From Gammaproteobacteria bacterium (GTDB taxonomy: Bacteria > Pseudomonadota > Gammaproteobacteria > Xanthomonadales > Marinicellaceae), in assembly GCA_024280395.1 (NCBI GenBank), contig JAJRQG010000079.1, forward strand, positions 1-58,033: a DNA stretch of 58,033 nt. Direction: 5' to 3'. Shown piece after piece: positions 49,751 through 57,912 of this stretch. The notes beneath the pieces were generated by a model. The model searched no databases. It saw only the letters and a program-made list of their open reading frames with translations, and was not told where the DNA came from. Positions within the stretch are counted from its first letter, which is position 1. Each line of letters opens with the position of its first letter. A program made the translations under genes and the position numbers.

Positions 49751-50113
49751 ATGCAATTTAAAACCAAGGCAATTTGGTCTCAAGTGATGGTCATTTTGAA
49801 TTTATTATTCCCTTTTGTTTACCTGTTTATTTTAATTTTTTGGATTAAGCATAAGAACTCAAAAGATAAGATGTTAAGGGTTTCAATCAATCAAGCATTC
49901 ATAATTGCAACGCTGACATTTGTTATTTTTACAGCTTTAATTACTGCTGTGCTGCTTCATTTTGGATACAAAAGCACTTTTACTTTAATTGCTGGAGAAA
50001 TTTATTATATGTTAATTATCCCTTTATGTTTTTATCCTGCCATTATGAACATAGCTCGAAACAATGCTGGAAAAATATATTATTATCCCTTGATTGGGAG
50101 AATGGTTAGATAG
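49751..50113 (+). CDS. Small membrane protein in the nor cluster
   Basis: A 120-residue hydrophobic protein with three probable spans (residues about 10-33, 48-72, 80-100) and a basic end. The pattern recalls small DUF4870/Tic20-like membrane proteins, but I cannot assign it firmly. Its start lies six bases after norQ and its end is close to the following Fe-S protein gene, so it is probably part of the nor operon. It could assist NO reductase assembly; this is context inference only. Confidence 0.7.
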   Translation: MQFKTKAIWSQVMVILNLLFPFVYLFILIFWIKHKNSKDKMLRVSINQAFIIATLTFVIFTALITAVLLHFGYKSTFTLIAGEIYYMLIIPLCFYPAIMNIARNNAGKIYYYPLIGRMVR

Positions 50114-50138
50114 CGAGAAATATCTCCAACCACAGAAA

Positions 50139-51131
50139 ATGATTAAACGCCCCAACAAAAGATTAATTTACCAAATCAGTTTTTTTATACTGTTTGCACT
50201 AACTCCTGTGTTGGATGTTTTCAGATTAGATTTAAACCAAGGACATTTTATTGTATTGGGCTTTGACTTAAAGCTTAACTTGCAGGAACTTATTGACCAA
50301 CAAGCAGGAGCAATAGATTTGGCAATTAGAATAGCAACAAGAATACTATTGCCTATCCTATTGGCTGTCAGTGTGTTTTTACTCATCGCTTGGCGATGGG
50401 GACGACTGTACTGTGGTTGGTTGTGTCCACATTTTACGGTGGTGGAATACATCAATACTTTTATGCGCAAAGCCACAGGCAAACCTAGCCTATGGGAACC
50501 CAAATTACCTGAATACCAACTCGATGGCACAGTCGCCACAACCAATGTTTGGTGGTGGATTCCTACTATTATCATGATTGCTCTTTTCGCCTTTACCTGG
50601 GCCATATTGGCACTGACTTATTTGCTCACGCCTGCTGAAATTTACCACAATCTTTGGAATTTCAGCTTTACTAGAAACCAAACATTTTTTATCTCTGCTG
50701 TAACGCTTGGGTTTATTGTTGAATTTACCTTTGCCAGACATTTGTTTTGTCGTTATGCTTGTGCTGTGGGTATCTTTCAGTCCTTGGCGTGGATGGGCAA
50801 TAAAAAAGCCATGGTTGTGGGTTTCGATTCCAGACGTGCAAAAGAATGCAAAGACTGTGACAAATCCTGTGAACACGCCTGCCCTATGCGCATTAAGCCG
50901 AGAGCAATTAAACGCAAAATTTTTACCTGCACTCAATGTTTTGAATGCATTGATGCCTGTTCTCGTGTTCAAGAAGTCAACCATAAACCTCCCTTGTTAA
51001 AATTATTAATTGACGATTGTGCACTGGATAAATCTAAACGTGATTTTGGTAAAAAAGCTGATATTCCTGAACATTGTTTTGAGGTTAATGATAAAGATCA
51101 CCATGGAGCACATGAAGAACATGAAGCATAA
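50139..51131 (+). CDS. NapH/FixG-like membrane iron-sulfur protein
   Basis: A 330-residue protein with about four or five spans in the first 210 residues, including the redox motifs RLYCGWLCPH and LFCRYACAVG. Two cytoplasmic 4Fe-4S clusters follow (CKDCDKSCEHACP and CTQCFECIDAC). It is shorter than FixG/CcoG and lacks their C-terminal Ig-like domain. It may pass electrons from the quinol pool or aid metal insertion for NorB. The ATG at 50139 is chosen over the upstream TTG at 50094. The last residues, HHGAHEEHEA, are encoded by a copy of a dispersed intergenic repeat. Confidence 0.85.
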   Translation: MIKRPNKRLIYQISFFILFALTPVLDVFRLDLNQGHFIVLGFDLKLNLQELIDQQAGAIDLAIRIATRILLPILLAVSVFLLIAWRWGRLYCGWLCPHFTVVEYINTFMRKATGKPSLWEPKLPEYQLDGTVATTNVWWWIPTIIMIALFAFTWAILALTYLLTPAEIYHNLWNFSFTRNQTFFISAVTLGFIVEFTFARHLFCRYACAVGIFQSLAWMGNKKAMVVGFDSRRAKECKDCDKSCEHACPMRIKPRAIKRKIFTCTQCFECIDACSRVQEVNHKPPLLKLLIDDCALDKSKRDFGKKADIPEHCFEVNDKDHHGAHEEHEA

Positions 51132-51133
51132 AG
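51101..51133 (+). repeat. CATGAAG-type dispersed repeat reaching into a coding end (copy 1)
   Basis: CCATGGAGCACATGAAGAACATGAAGC. Repeated units of about 9-11 bases resemble the widespread CCACGAAGNNCACGAAG intergenic repeat type. It covers the last codons and stop of the Fe-S protein gene. Confidence 0.65.
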
Positions 51134-51241
51134 AACCGAATTTTTCTGTAAGAAGGGCATCCTCCAATCCGAATGCCAAAGGAGGAGTTGCTCTCGCTCC
51201 CATTCTCCAAGTTTGTATAATAATCCATAGAAATTATTTCC

Positions 51242-51271
51242 ACCATGAAGCACATGAAGAAAATGAAGGTT
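51242..51271 (+). repeat. CATGAAG-type dispersed repeat (copy 2)
   Basis: ACCATGAAGCACATGAAGAA followed by AATGAAGG, within the 327-bp gap between the Fe-S protein gene and norD. That gap contains no gene. It forms a loose inverted pair with the copy at 51340-51370. Confidence 0.6.
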
Positions 51272-51339
51272 TTATGACTAAAATTTTAAATATTTATAGT
51301 GTTTTCAAGGTTGTTTTTAGAAATAAACTCCATTTTTTA

Positions 51340-51370
51340 TACTTCATGTTCTTCAATTCCTTCATGGTGA
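51340..51370 (-). repeat. CATGAAG-type dispersed repeat (copy 3, inverted)
   Basis: The minus strand reads ACCATGAAGGAATTGAAGAACATGAAG, matching copy 2 in opposite orientation, about 70 bp away. Confidence 0.6.
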
Positions 51371-51458
51371 ATAGAATTTTTTGTTATTTCACAGTTTCTC
51401 CTTCTGCGCGTGGCAATACACATAAACCTTTCTTTTGTGTTGGGATTGGAGGAATAAA

Positions 51459-53294
51459 ATGGAAGAATGGGTAGGCATAAAATGGCACAAGTATATTGTT
51501 GGAAAATCTCGGAAGCATTTTCCAAACGCCATAATCAAACTAGAAGATTATAGAAACCATTTGTCTATTTTTTTTCGTGCCATGGGTGGCGAAAAATCAT
51601 TAACCATTGAAAGTACATCAGCGATTAGACATGGTGCTTATCAAGGGTTCCTGCAAAAAATTTCCGCTTCAGGACAAAAAGCAGAGTTGGCTCATTTTGG
51701 CCATGATTGTATTTATTTGCCTTCACAGTTGGCTTATTTTAATGATAAACAACTGAACAAAAATTTATACATTTGGTTAACTGCAATAGCATCGGTTGAT
51801 AAAAATACCAGTAATGAACATTGGATTATTCAAAACCAGATAAATACACAAAAGATACTCACACAATGGCCTGGGTTAAAAAGTAAATATACTAAAATAG
51901 TAGAAGCCCATATAGCACAAAGGTTACCCATTAATAAACTTCCCATAGATTTACACGCCACGGAAACTTTGATTTTAGATACATTAAGAGACCCTTGGTA
52001 TGAAATCAAACTTATTCCAAACTCCAGATACCAGCCGCAACCCGTTGTTTTATGGCTTTATCAATTCGACACGCTAACAAGTAAGAAAGATAGAAAAGCA
52101 GATGACAATGACACGCAGTCACAAGCTAAAGCCAACTCTTCTGAAAACAAATTCAAAAAGAAGTACAAAACCGAACAAGTTGAGGCCGATAAGAATGAAG
52201 GCGGCTTGATGTCATTTCGTCTTGAAAGTTATTTTTCATGGTCAGAATTTATTAACCTTGATCGTTCTCCCGATGATTCTGATGAAAATGATGCCGTAAG
52301 AATCGCCGATGATTTGGATCATCTAAGTGTAACCACAGGAGAAACCAGTAACAAAATTAAAATTGATTTGGATTTTCCATCAGCTGAGTACGATGATGTG
52401 GTTTTGGCCAGTGATATTTTATTGCCTGAATGGGATTATAAAAAACAAGTCTTGCAAAAAGACCATTGTGCCCTATTCTTGATGCAAAGCAAACATGAAA
52501 AGAACACACAATTTCCACCAGAGCTCAAATGGCAAGCAGCAAAACTTCGCAGACAGTTTGATGCATTGCGCCCACAAAGACAATGGTTTAGCAACCAAAG
52601 TGATGGCGATGAAATTGACATCAATAGCTATATCAGCTTCAGCACCGACAGAATGATCGGGCACAGCACTACCGATCCAAGACTGTATCGACAGTTACGC
52701 AACTCCTATCGAGATTTGTCCTGCTTATTGTTGGCTGATTTATCCTTATCCACCGATGCCTATGTCAACAATGATAAAAAAATTATCGACGTGATTCGAG
52801 AATCATTGTTTTTATTTGCAGAAAGCCTTAACGCCTCTGGTGATAAATTCGCCTTGGCAGGTTTCTCATCCAAACGCCGAAATCACATTCGCTATTATCC
52901 CATCAAAGACTTTAATCAACCTTATGATGGCCACATAATCGATTTAATCAACGCCATTGAACCTGGATATTTTACCCGCATGGGCGCAGCCATTCGATTT
53001 GCTGCCAATGATTTATCCAGACAAAAATCCGAACAAAAATTACTGTTAATTCTTACCGATGGCAAACCAAATGACCTTGATAAATACGAAAGCCGCTACG
53101 GAATCGAAGACACAAAACAAGCAGTTATTGAAGCAAAAAAAATGGGGTTAGAACCGTTTTGTATTTCTATTGACCAATACGCCAGCGACTACCTGCCTTA
53201 TATTTTTGGCTCAAATTCATTCATCCACCTAAAAAATGCCGATGAACTGCCCAAGAAACTGCCCTTGTTGTATATGAGGTTAACCAACAATTAA
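51459..53294 (+). CDS. norD: NorD, von Willebrand A domain protein for NO reductase activation
   Basis: A 611-residue cytosolic protein. The N-terminal part is helical, the middle (about 200-290) is Asp/Glu/Lys-rich and low in complexity, and the C-terminal 200 residues are a VWA domain with a MIDAS motif (LLLADLSLSTDAYVN) and LILTDGKPND. NorD pairs with the NorQ ATPase to activate NorB. The ATG at 51459 follows a strong GGAGGA site, so the eight-codon upstream extension is not used. It is separated from the rest of the cluster by a 327-bp repeat-rich gap. Confidence 0.93.
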   Translation: MEEWVGIKWHKYIVGKSRKHFPNAIIKLEDYRNHLSIFFRAMGGEKSLTIESTSAIRHGAYQGFLQKISASGQKAELAHFGHDCIYLPSQLAYFNDKQLNKNLYIWLTAIASVDKNTSNEHWIIQNQINTQKILTQWPGLKSKYTKIVEAHIAQRLPINKLPIDLHATETLILDTLRDPWYEIKLIPNSRYQPQPVVLWLYQFDTLTSKKDRKADDNDTQSQAKANSSENKFKKKYKTEQVEADKNEGGLMSFRLESYFSWSEFINLDRSPDDSDENDAVRIADDLDHLSVTTGETSNKIKIDLDFPSAEYDDVVLASDILLPEWDYKKQVLQKDHCALFLMQSKHEKNTQFPPELKWQAAKLRRQFDALRPQRQWFSNQSDGDEIDINSYISFSTDRMIGHSTTDPRLYRQLRNSYRDLSCLLLADLSLSTDAYVNNDKKIIDVIRESLFLFAESLNASGDKFALAGFSSKRRNHIRYYPIKDFNQPYDGHIIDLINAIEPGYFTRMGAAIRFAANDLSRQKSEQKLLLILTDGKPNDLDKYESRYGIEDTKQAVIEAKKMGLEPFCISIDQYASDYLPYIFGSNSFIHLKNADELPKKLPLLYMRLTNN

Positions 53295-53475
53295 TCTATA
53301 AATCCAGTAGTCTAAGCTAAAACAAGATATCGACTTTTCAAACTTTTTATTGCCGCATTGAAAGTCATTTGTTCATAATTTGACCTTCGGTTTAATAAAC
53401 ACCACAAACAAATTCAAATTGATGCATAAAATATGATAAAATTCATTAGACTTTAGAACAAAACAAAAAAAGAGA

Positions 53476-53700
53476 ATGAAAATGCCCGCATCACTACAAC
53501 TGAACAACATGACCTTTGAAGAAAAAATTCAAACCATGGAAATGTTATGGGATGATTTATGCAAAGAACCCGAACAATTTAAATCACCTGCATGGCATTT
53601 AGATGAATTAAATCACCGCGAACACATGGTCAAAGAAGGTAAAGCTGAATATATAGATTTAGATATTATCAAAAAGGAAATACAACAAGAAATTGAATGA
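53476..53700 (+). CDS. Addiction-module antitoxin-type protein
   Basis: A 74-residue protein of the short putative antitoxin family (TIGR02574/PF09720 type): LNNMTFEEKIQTMEMLWDDLC, then SPAWHLDELNHRE, the typical pattern. Two ATGs six bases apart (53476, 53482) are possible starts. Its stop overlaps the start of a ParE-like toxin reading frame (ATGA), but that frame is cut after 27 codons. It may therefore be an orphan antitoxin. Confidence 0.85.
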   Translation: MKMPASLQLNNMTFEEKIQTMEMLWDDLCKEPEQFKSPAWHLDELNHREHMVKEGKAEYIDLDIIKKEIQQEIE

Positions 53701-53780
53701 AAATTAAACTCCATTCATCCGCAAAAAAAGATTTAATTGAAGGTTTTTATTTTTATGAGCAACAAATTAAATCTCCGTGA
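53697..53780 (+). pseudogene. Truncated ParE-type toxin remnant
   Basis: The frame MKIKLHSSAKKDLIEGFYFY continues EQQIKSP and stops. It matches the start of ParE/RelE toxins (KLHP.A..DL.EGY.FYE..), but the remaining 60-70 residues are absent. The break coincides with the first bases of a ctctg-type repeat (from 53771), suggesting repeat acquisition or recombination destroyed the toxin. Confidence 0.75.
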
Positions 53781-53817
53781 AACTCCGTGTCTACTCGGCG
53801 AATCTCCTTGATACTTA
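53771..53817 (+). repeat. CTC(C/T)G-type dispersed repeat (copy A)
   Basis: Units ctccgtgaaa-ctccgtgtcta-ctcggcgaat-ctccttgata end in ctta. They align with copies at 54616-54661 and 55724-55768, with a 10-11 base period. Confidence 0.7.
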
Positions 53818-53919
53818 CGATTTTTAGCTCCTACAAAACAAACTATGAAGCACACCAAATAAAACAGTGGCATAATTATGAAACATATAATTGAAAACAA
53901 CAAAGGTAATAATACATTT

Positions 53920-54402
53920 ATGAAACTTTTGCTTCTAACCCATATATTATTTATTAATATTAGTTTAGCTTGTACACCAATGAGAAGTGCAGTAGTGACC
54001 ACAGAAGAAGCCATTATTCAGTCAGAATCAATAATTCTTGCTACTGCATTAGGCTCTAGAAAAGATTCTAGAAAAGTATTGTTTGAAACTGACGAAGTAA
54101 TTTCTGGCAAAAAAACGCGACAATATTTTGAGATAGATGGCTATATTGTTGATAAATCATTAACAAATAAAGGAACGATCCCCTATAAAAAAAGTAGAAG
54201 GAAAACTGGCGGTTTATGTAATGCCAATGATTATGAGCGTGGAAGTACTTATTTATTGATGTTAAAGAATGGCGATTTCTGGACTGTCCACAAACCAGTC
54301 AATGAAAAAATAAATGGTAGAAATGACCCTTGGCTAATGTGGGTTAAAGGATTTCTTGCTGGCAGGAAAAATTTAAAACGAAACATTAAAAACCAACAAT
54401 AA
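53920..54402 (+). CDS. Small secreted protein of unknown function
   Basis: A 160-residue protein with a signal peptide (MKLLLLTHILFINISLA) and a Cys directly after the likely cleavage site. The pattern 'CTPM...ESIILATALGSRK...VLFETDEVISGKK' resembles bacterial small beta-barrel proteins of the NTR/TIMP-like kind, in which an N-terminal Cys is followed by strands, but this is a weak comparison. An earlier ATG at 53878 gives 14 additional residues; the second ATG gives the better signal peptide. No neighbour points to a role. Confidence 0.65.
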   Translation: MKLLLLTHILFINISLACTPMRSAVVTTEEAIIQSESIILATALGSRKDSRKVLFETDEVISGKKTRQYFEIDGYIVDKSLTNKGTIPYKKSRRKTGGLCNANDYERGSTYLLMLKNGDFWTVHKPVNEKINGRNDPWLMWVKGFLAGRKNLKRNIKNQQ

Positions 54403-54479
54403 GGTTAACTGATAGCCAGATGTTGTGCTTCGCAAGCTCGGGACAGTCCTTCATAATGAGTTATAATTTGGCAATAGTA

Positions 54480-54493
54480 GTGGGCAAGCCCAC
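54480..54493. repeat. Small palindrome in a repeat nest
   Basis: GTGGGC AA GCCCAC is a perfect 6-bp palindrome with a 2-nt loop, in the context agtGGGCaaGCCCaccctac seen as a dispersed REP-like element in many genomes. Confidence 0.55.
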
Positions 54494-54521
54494 CCTACAA
54501 CAATAAGTAACAAAAAAACTC

Positions 54522-54582
54522 TATCGGGTAGTTGGCTTTAGTCAACACTGTTGAAAGGTTGGCTAAAGCCAACTACCCGATA
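54522..54582. repeat. Long inverted repeat (24 of 25 bases paired)
   Basis: Arms TATCGGGTAGTTGGCTTTAG(T)CAAC and its complement, with an 11-nt loop at 54547-54557. The element has no coding capacity. It resembles a miniature transposable or REP-type sequence. Confidence 0.85.
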
Positions 54583-54610
54583 AAGTTACAAAAGAAAACG
54601 AGTTTAATGT

Positions 54611-54661
54611 AAAAACTCTGTGTATCTCTGTGAGACCTCTGTGAACCTCAGCGTTCCTTAG
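54611..54661 (+). repeat. CTC(C/T)G-type dispersed repeat (copy B)
   Basis: Units ctctgtgtat-ctctgtgagac-ctctgtgaac-ctcagcgttc, then ctta. It aligns unit by unit with the copies at 53771 and 55719. Confidence 0.75.
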
Positions 54662-54693
54662 TAATTATCAGAAAACACGACAAACTGAATGAG

Positions 54694-54713
54694 ATTCCTG
54701 TCTTCGCAGGAAT
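54694..54713. repeat. Short hairpin repeat ATTCCTG-N6-CAGGAAT
   Basis: A perfect 7-bp stem followed by gacga, matching the widespread ATTCCCGC...GCGGGAATGACG repeat type. It lies 27 bp ahead of the amidase gene and could act as a terminator or leader structure. Confidence 0.6.
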
Positions 54714-54739
54714 GACGAGTATTAAAAAGAGGAAAAAAT

Positions 54740-55612
54740 ATGAAAACAACATTAAAAGCAGCAGTTATCCAAATGGGATTAAAATCTTCAACCGATAATG
54801 ATCCAGAAACCATTCGCAAGGCGATGATCGAAGCGCATATTCCAATGATCGAAGAAGCTGGCGAAAAAGGCGTTCAGGTGTTGAGTTTTCAAGAAGTATT
54901 TACTCAGCCCTATTTTTGTCCTTCGCAAGATACCAAATGGTATGAGAGTGCAGAGTCCATACCCAATGGACCAACCACACAGTTAATGATGGAATACGCC
55001 AAAAAATACCAAATGGTGATTGTGGTGCCTATTTATGAGCGAGATGATGTGACGGGTGTTTACTATAACACCGCTGCAGTAATTGATGCCGATGGCAGTT
55101 ATTTGGGTAAATACCGCAAGACCCATATTCCACAAGTTTCAGGATTTTGGGAAAAATTCTTTTTCAAACCCGGTGCTTCAAACTGGCCTGTGTTCCAGAC
55201 ACAATACTGTAAATTGGGTGTGTATATTTGTTATGACCGCCATTTCCCAGAAGGTTGGCGCGCATTGGCACTCAATGGTGCGGAATATATCATCAACCCA
55301 TCTGCAACTGTTGCAGGATTATCCGAATACCTATGGAAACTCGAACAACCAGCCTCTGCTGCTGCCAATGGTTGTTGGATTGCGGCGATTAACCGTGTTG
55401 GTATCGAAGAACCTTGGAACATAGGTGAATTCTACGGGCAAAGTTATTTCGTTAATCCACGCGGACAAATCGAAAAACAAGCCAGTCGCGATCAAGATGA
55501 ATTGCTCATCCATGATTTAGACATGAGTATGGTGCAAGAAGTGCGCAATACATGGCAATTTTTCCGCGATCGCAGACCGAGTACTTATACCCGTTTAACG
55601 GATGGTGAGTAA
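54740..55612 (+). CDS. Nitrilase-superfamily amidase (beta-ureidopropionase / N-carbamoyl amidase type)
   Basis: A 290-residue enzyme hydrolysing an amide or carbamoyl bond. The Glu-Lys-Cys triad is visible: Glu in LSFQEVF, Lys in YLGKYRKTHIP and Cys in GVYICYDRHFPEG. The conserved 'FWEKFFFKPG' and 'GLSEYLWKLEQPASAAANG' segments fit N-carbamoyl-beta-alanine amidohydrolase or N-carbamoylputrescine amidase. The start follows an AGAGGA site. The NCS1 permease downstream supports pyrimidine or hydantoin scavenging over polyamine metabolism, by inference. Confidence 0.85.
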   Translation: MKTTLKAAVIQMGLKSSTDNDPETIRKAMIEAHIPMIEEAGEKGVQVLSFQEVFTQPYFCPSQDTKWYESAESIPNGPTTQLMMEYAKKYQMVIVVPIYERDDVTGVYYNTAAVIDADGSYLGKYRKTHIPQVSGFWEKFFFKPGASNWPVFQTQYCKLGVYICYDRHFPEGWRALALNGAEYIINPSATVAGLSEYLWKLEQPASAAANGCWIAAINRVGIEEPWNIGEFYGQSYFVNPRGQIEKQASRDQDELLIHDLDMSMVQEVRNTWQFFRDRRPSTYTRLTDGE

Positions 55613-55618
55613 AAAAAA

Positions 55619-55648
55619 TAAGGAACACAGAGACACACAGAGTGTTTT
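55619..55648 (-). repeat. CTC(C/T)G-type dispersed repeat (copy C, inverted)
   Basis: The minus strand reads aacactctgtgtgtctctgtgttcctta, the inverted relative of the other copies. It lies 7 bp after the amidase stop. Confidence 0.65.
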
Positions 55649-55718
55649 ATAATATTTGTTAATAGATAGAATTAACATTATTATTGACTATGAATATACA
55701 CAAAATGTTTTTAACAAC

Positions 55719-55769
55719 AAAAACTCTGCGTAACTCTGCGATTCCTCCGCGAACCTCTGCGTTCCTTAC
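55719..55769 (+). repeat. CTC(C/T)G-type dispersed repeat (copy D)
   Basis: Units ctctgcgtaa-ctctgcgattc-ctccgcgaac-ctctgcgttc, then ctta. It faces copy C about 70 bp away in the same intergenic gap, so the two can form a large, imperfect inverted repeat. Confidence 0.75.
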
Positions 55770-55790
55770 AACAAACCAAAGAGAAACTCT

Positions 55791-57215
55791 ATGACAAGAC
55801 AAGCAGATGATTTATACAACAAAGACTTAGCACCAACAACGCTTGAACAACGCACATGGGATTGGAAAGCCTACGGTGCATTGTGGGTAGCCATGGTGGT
55901 CTGTGTGCCAACTTATATGTTAGCAGGTGGATTGATTGCTTCCGGTATGAATTGGTGGCAAGCAGTCATGACAGTACTGTTAGGCAATGTCATTGTGCTT
56001 GTACCTATGATGTTAATTGGTCATGCGGGTGCTAAACATGGAATTCCTTTTCCTGTGTTATTGCGTTCATCATTTGGTACCAAAGGTGCTCGAATTCCAG
56101 CTCTCGCTCGTGGCTTGGTGGCTTGTGGTTGGTTTGGAATCAACACATGGGTAGGTGGATCGGCGATTTATGTGATTGTTAATGCATTAACGGGTGGTGC
56201 GATTACTGGCGAAGCTCTCCCCTTTTTAGGCATTGATGCTGGGCAATTTGTCTGCTTTATAGGCTTTTGGGCGATGCATTTGTATTTTATTAAGCATGGA
56301 ACTGAATCTATTCGCTGGCTTGAAACCTTTGCTGCACCCTTTTTAATTGGTATGGGTCTGGTGTTGCTCGGTTGGGCATATTACACCGCAGGTGGTTTTG
56401 GTGAGATGCTGTCTGCTCCTTCCAAATTTGACGTTGGTGGAGAGCGTGAAGGTGAATTCTTTGGTGTGTTTGTAGCAAGCCTTACCGCAATGGTAGGCTT
56501 TTGGGCGACTATGGCTTTAAATATTCCTGATTTTACCCGCTTTGCCAAATCACAAAAAGACCAAATCATCGGCCAAGCTATTGGCTTACCATTGCCCATG
56601 GCATTGTTTGCTTTTATATCCGTAGCTGTAACATCTGCTACCGTCACTATTTATGGAGAAGCCATTTGGGATCCTGTCAAACTTGCCGGGAAGATGGGCG
56701 GTCTTGGTGTGGTAGTCGCCTTGCTTGCTTTAGTGGTAGCAACATTAACCACCAATTTAGCAGCCAATGTCGTGGCACCAGCCTATGGTTTTTCAAACCT
56801 CAACCCTAAGAAAATCAGTTTTAAAATGGGCGGTTATATCACTGCAGGAATCGGTATTGCTATTATGCCTTGGAAATTATTGGAATCATCAAATGGTTAT
56901 ATCTTTGTTTGGTTGGTTGGCTACTCAGCATTACTTGGCCCCATCGCTGGCATTCTAATTGCCGATTACTTTTTAGTACGCAAAAGTGAGTTAGATACTG
57001 AGTCATTGTTTAGACACGACGGCATTTACAAAAAATGGAATCCGGCTGGTTTAATTGCCTTGCTTGTCGGTATTTTACCAAACTTGCCCGGCTTTTTACA
57101 TAAAGCAGAAATTGTCAAAACTGTTCCCGCCATATTCGACACCATTTACAGTTATGCCTGGTTTGTGGGTCTATTTATTGCTGCAATTCTGTACCTAATC
57201 TTAAATAAAAAATAA
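55791..57215 (+). CDS. NCS1 family nucleobase/hydantoin permease
   Basis: A 474-residue protein with about 12 spans of the nucleobase:cation symporter-1 family (CodB, PucI, Mhp1). The N-terminal 'DLAPTTLEQRTWDWKAYGALWVAM' and 'GAKHGIPFPVLLRSSFGTKGARIPALARG' segments are hallmarks. Substrates in the family include cytosine, uracil, allantoin and hydantoins. With the adjacent carbamoyl amidase, an import-and-degrade pair is plausible. A 178-bp gap with two repeats separates the two genes. Confidence 0.93.
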   Translation: MTRQADDLYNKDLAPTTLEQRTWDWKAYGALWVAMVVCVPTYMLAGGLIASGMNWWQAVMTVLLGNVIVLVPMMLIGHAGAKHGIPFPVLLRSSFGTKGARIPALARGLVACGWFGINTWVGGSAIYVIVNALTGGAITGEALPFLGIDAGQFVCFIGFWAMHLYFIKHGTESIRWLETFAAPFLIGMGLVLLGWAYYTAGGFGEMLSAPSKFDVGGEREGEFFGVFVASLTAMVGFWATMALNIPDFTRFAKSQKDQIIGQAIGLPLPMALFAFISVAVTSATVTIYGEAIWDPVKLAGKMGGLGVVVALLALVVATLTTNLAANVVAPAYGFSNLNPKKISFKMGGYITAGIGIAIMPWKLLESSNGYIFVWLVGYSALLGPIAGILIADYFLVRKSELDTESLFRHDGIYKKWNPAGLIALLVGILPNLPGFLHKAEIVKTVPAIFDTIYSYAWFVGLFIAAILYLILNKK

Positions 57216-57233
57216 AAATAGCGAGCTTAAATT

Positions 57234-57821
57234 ATGCAACATATTATTTGCACAGAAAGTGAAGTAGTCGAAAAACAAATTAAATCAGATGGCTTCATCA
57301 AAACTGATAAAAATATTTTTGACATCAACAAAATATGGATAGGCCCTCGCCCTACCCTTGAAAAAAATGAGGATTTCAAACAAATAATCCCTTATATTTT
57401 ACTTTCCTACCAAGGGAAAATAGCCCTGTATCAACGTACAAAAAAAGGCGGCGAAAATCGTTTGCATAACATGCACTCTATTGGATTTGGTGGACACATT
57501 GATGCCTTTGATTTAGCCTACAATGACGATGGAGAAATCAATCTAGATAAAACCATAGAAAACTCTGGCCAAAGAGAAATTGATGAAGAGTTAATTATCT
57601 CAAGCATTGTATCCAAAAAACACTTAGGCTATATCTATGATAGCAGCAACTCTGTGGGACGTGTCCATATCGGAGTAGTAGAACTGTGGGAACTATCATC
57701 AGATGCCATAAAGAGCAATGAAGATGAAATCGATGTAGTGGGACTATTTACTACCGAAGAACTAAAACAATACAAAGGCAAAATGGAAAATTGGAGCGAG
57801 CATATTATATGCGGGCTTTAA
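57234..57821 (+). CDS. Nudix-like protein
   Basis: A 195-residue protein. HSIGFGGHID and ENSGQREIDEELII together form a Nudix-box-like motif, with Gly, the REIDEEL helix and appropriate spacing, though an insertion of about 15 residues lies inside it. The family hydrolyses nucleoside diphosphate-linked compounds. It starts 19 bp after the NCS1 permease and could share its transcript. It is the last complete gene of the window. Confidence 0.75.
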   Translation: MQHIICTESEVVEKQIKSDGFIKTDKNIFDINKIWIGPRPTLEKNEDFKQIIPYILLSYQGKIALYQRTKKGGENRLHNMHSIGFGGHIDAFDLAYNDDGEINLDKTIENSGQREIDEELIISSIVSKKHLGYIYDSSNSVGRVHIGVVELWELSSDAIKSNEDEIDVVGLFTTEELKQYKGKMENWSEHIICGL

Positions 57822-57912
57822 CCTAATGTTTATAAGTTAATTAACGCCTCTCACTGTTTCATAATATTTTACTTTATATGATATGATGTAATTAATATAT
57901 TTAAAGAAAACT

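Noticed and set aside
51010-51474. 154-residue plus-strand frame rich in His/Glu (HHEAHEENEG)
   Set aside because: It overlaps the Fe-S protein end and the repeat copies; the His/Glu-rich parts are the translated repeat, not a gene.
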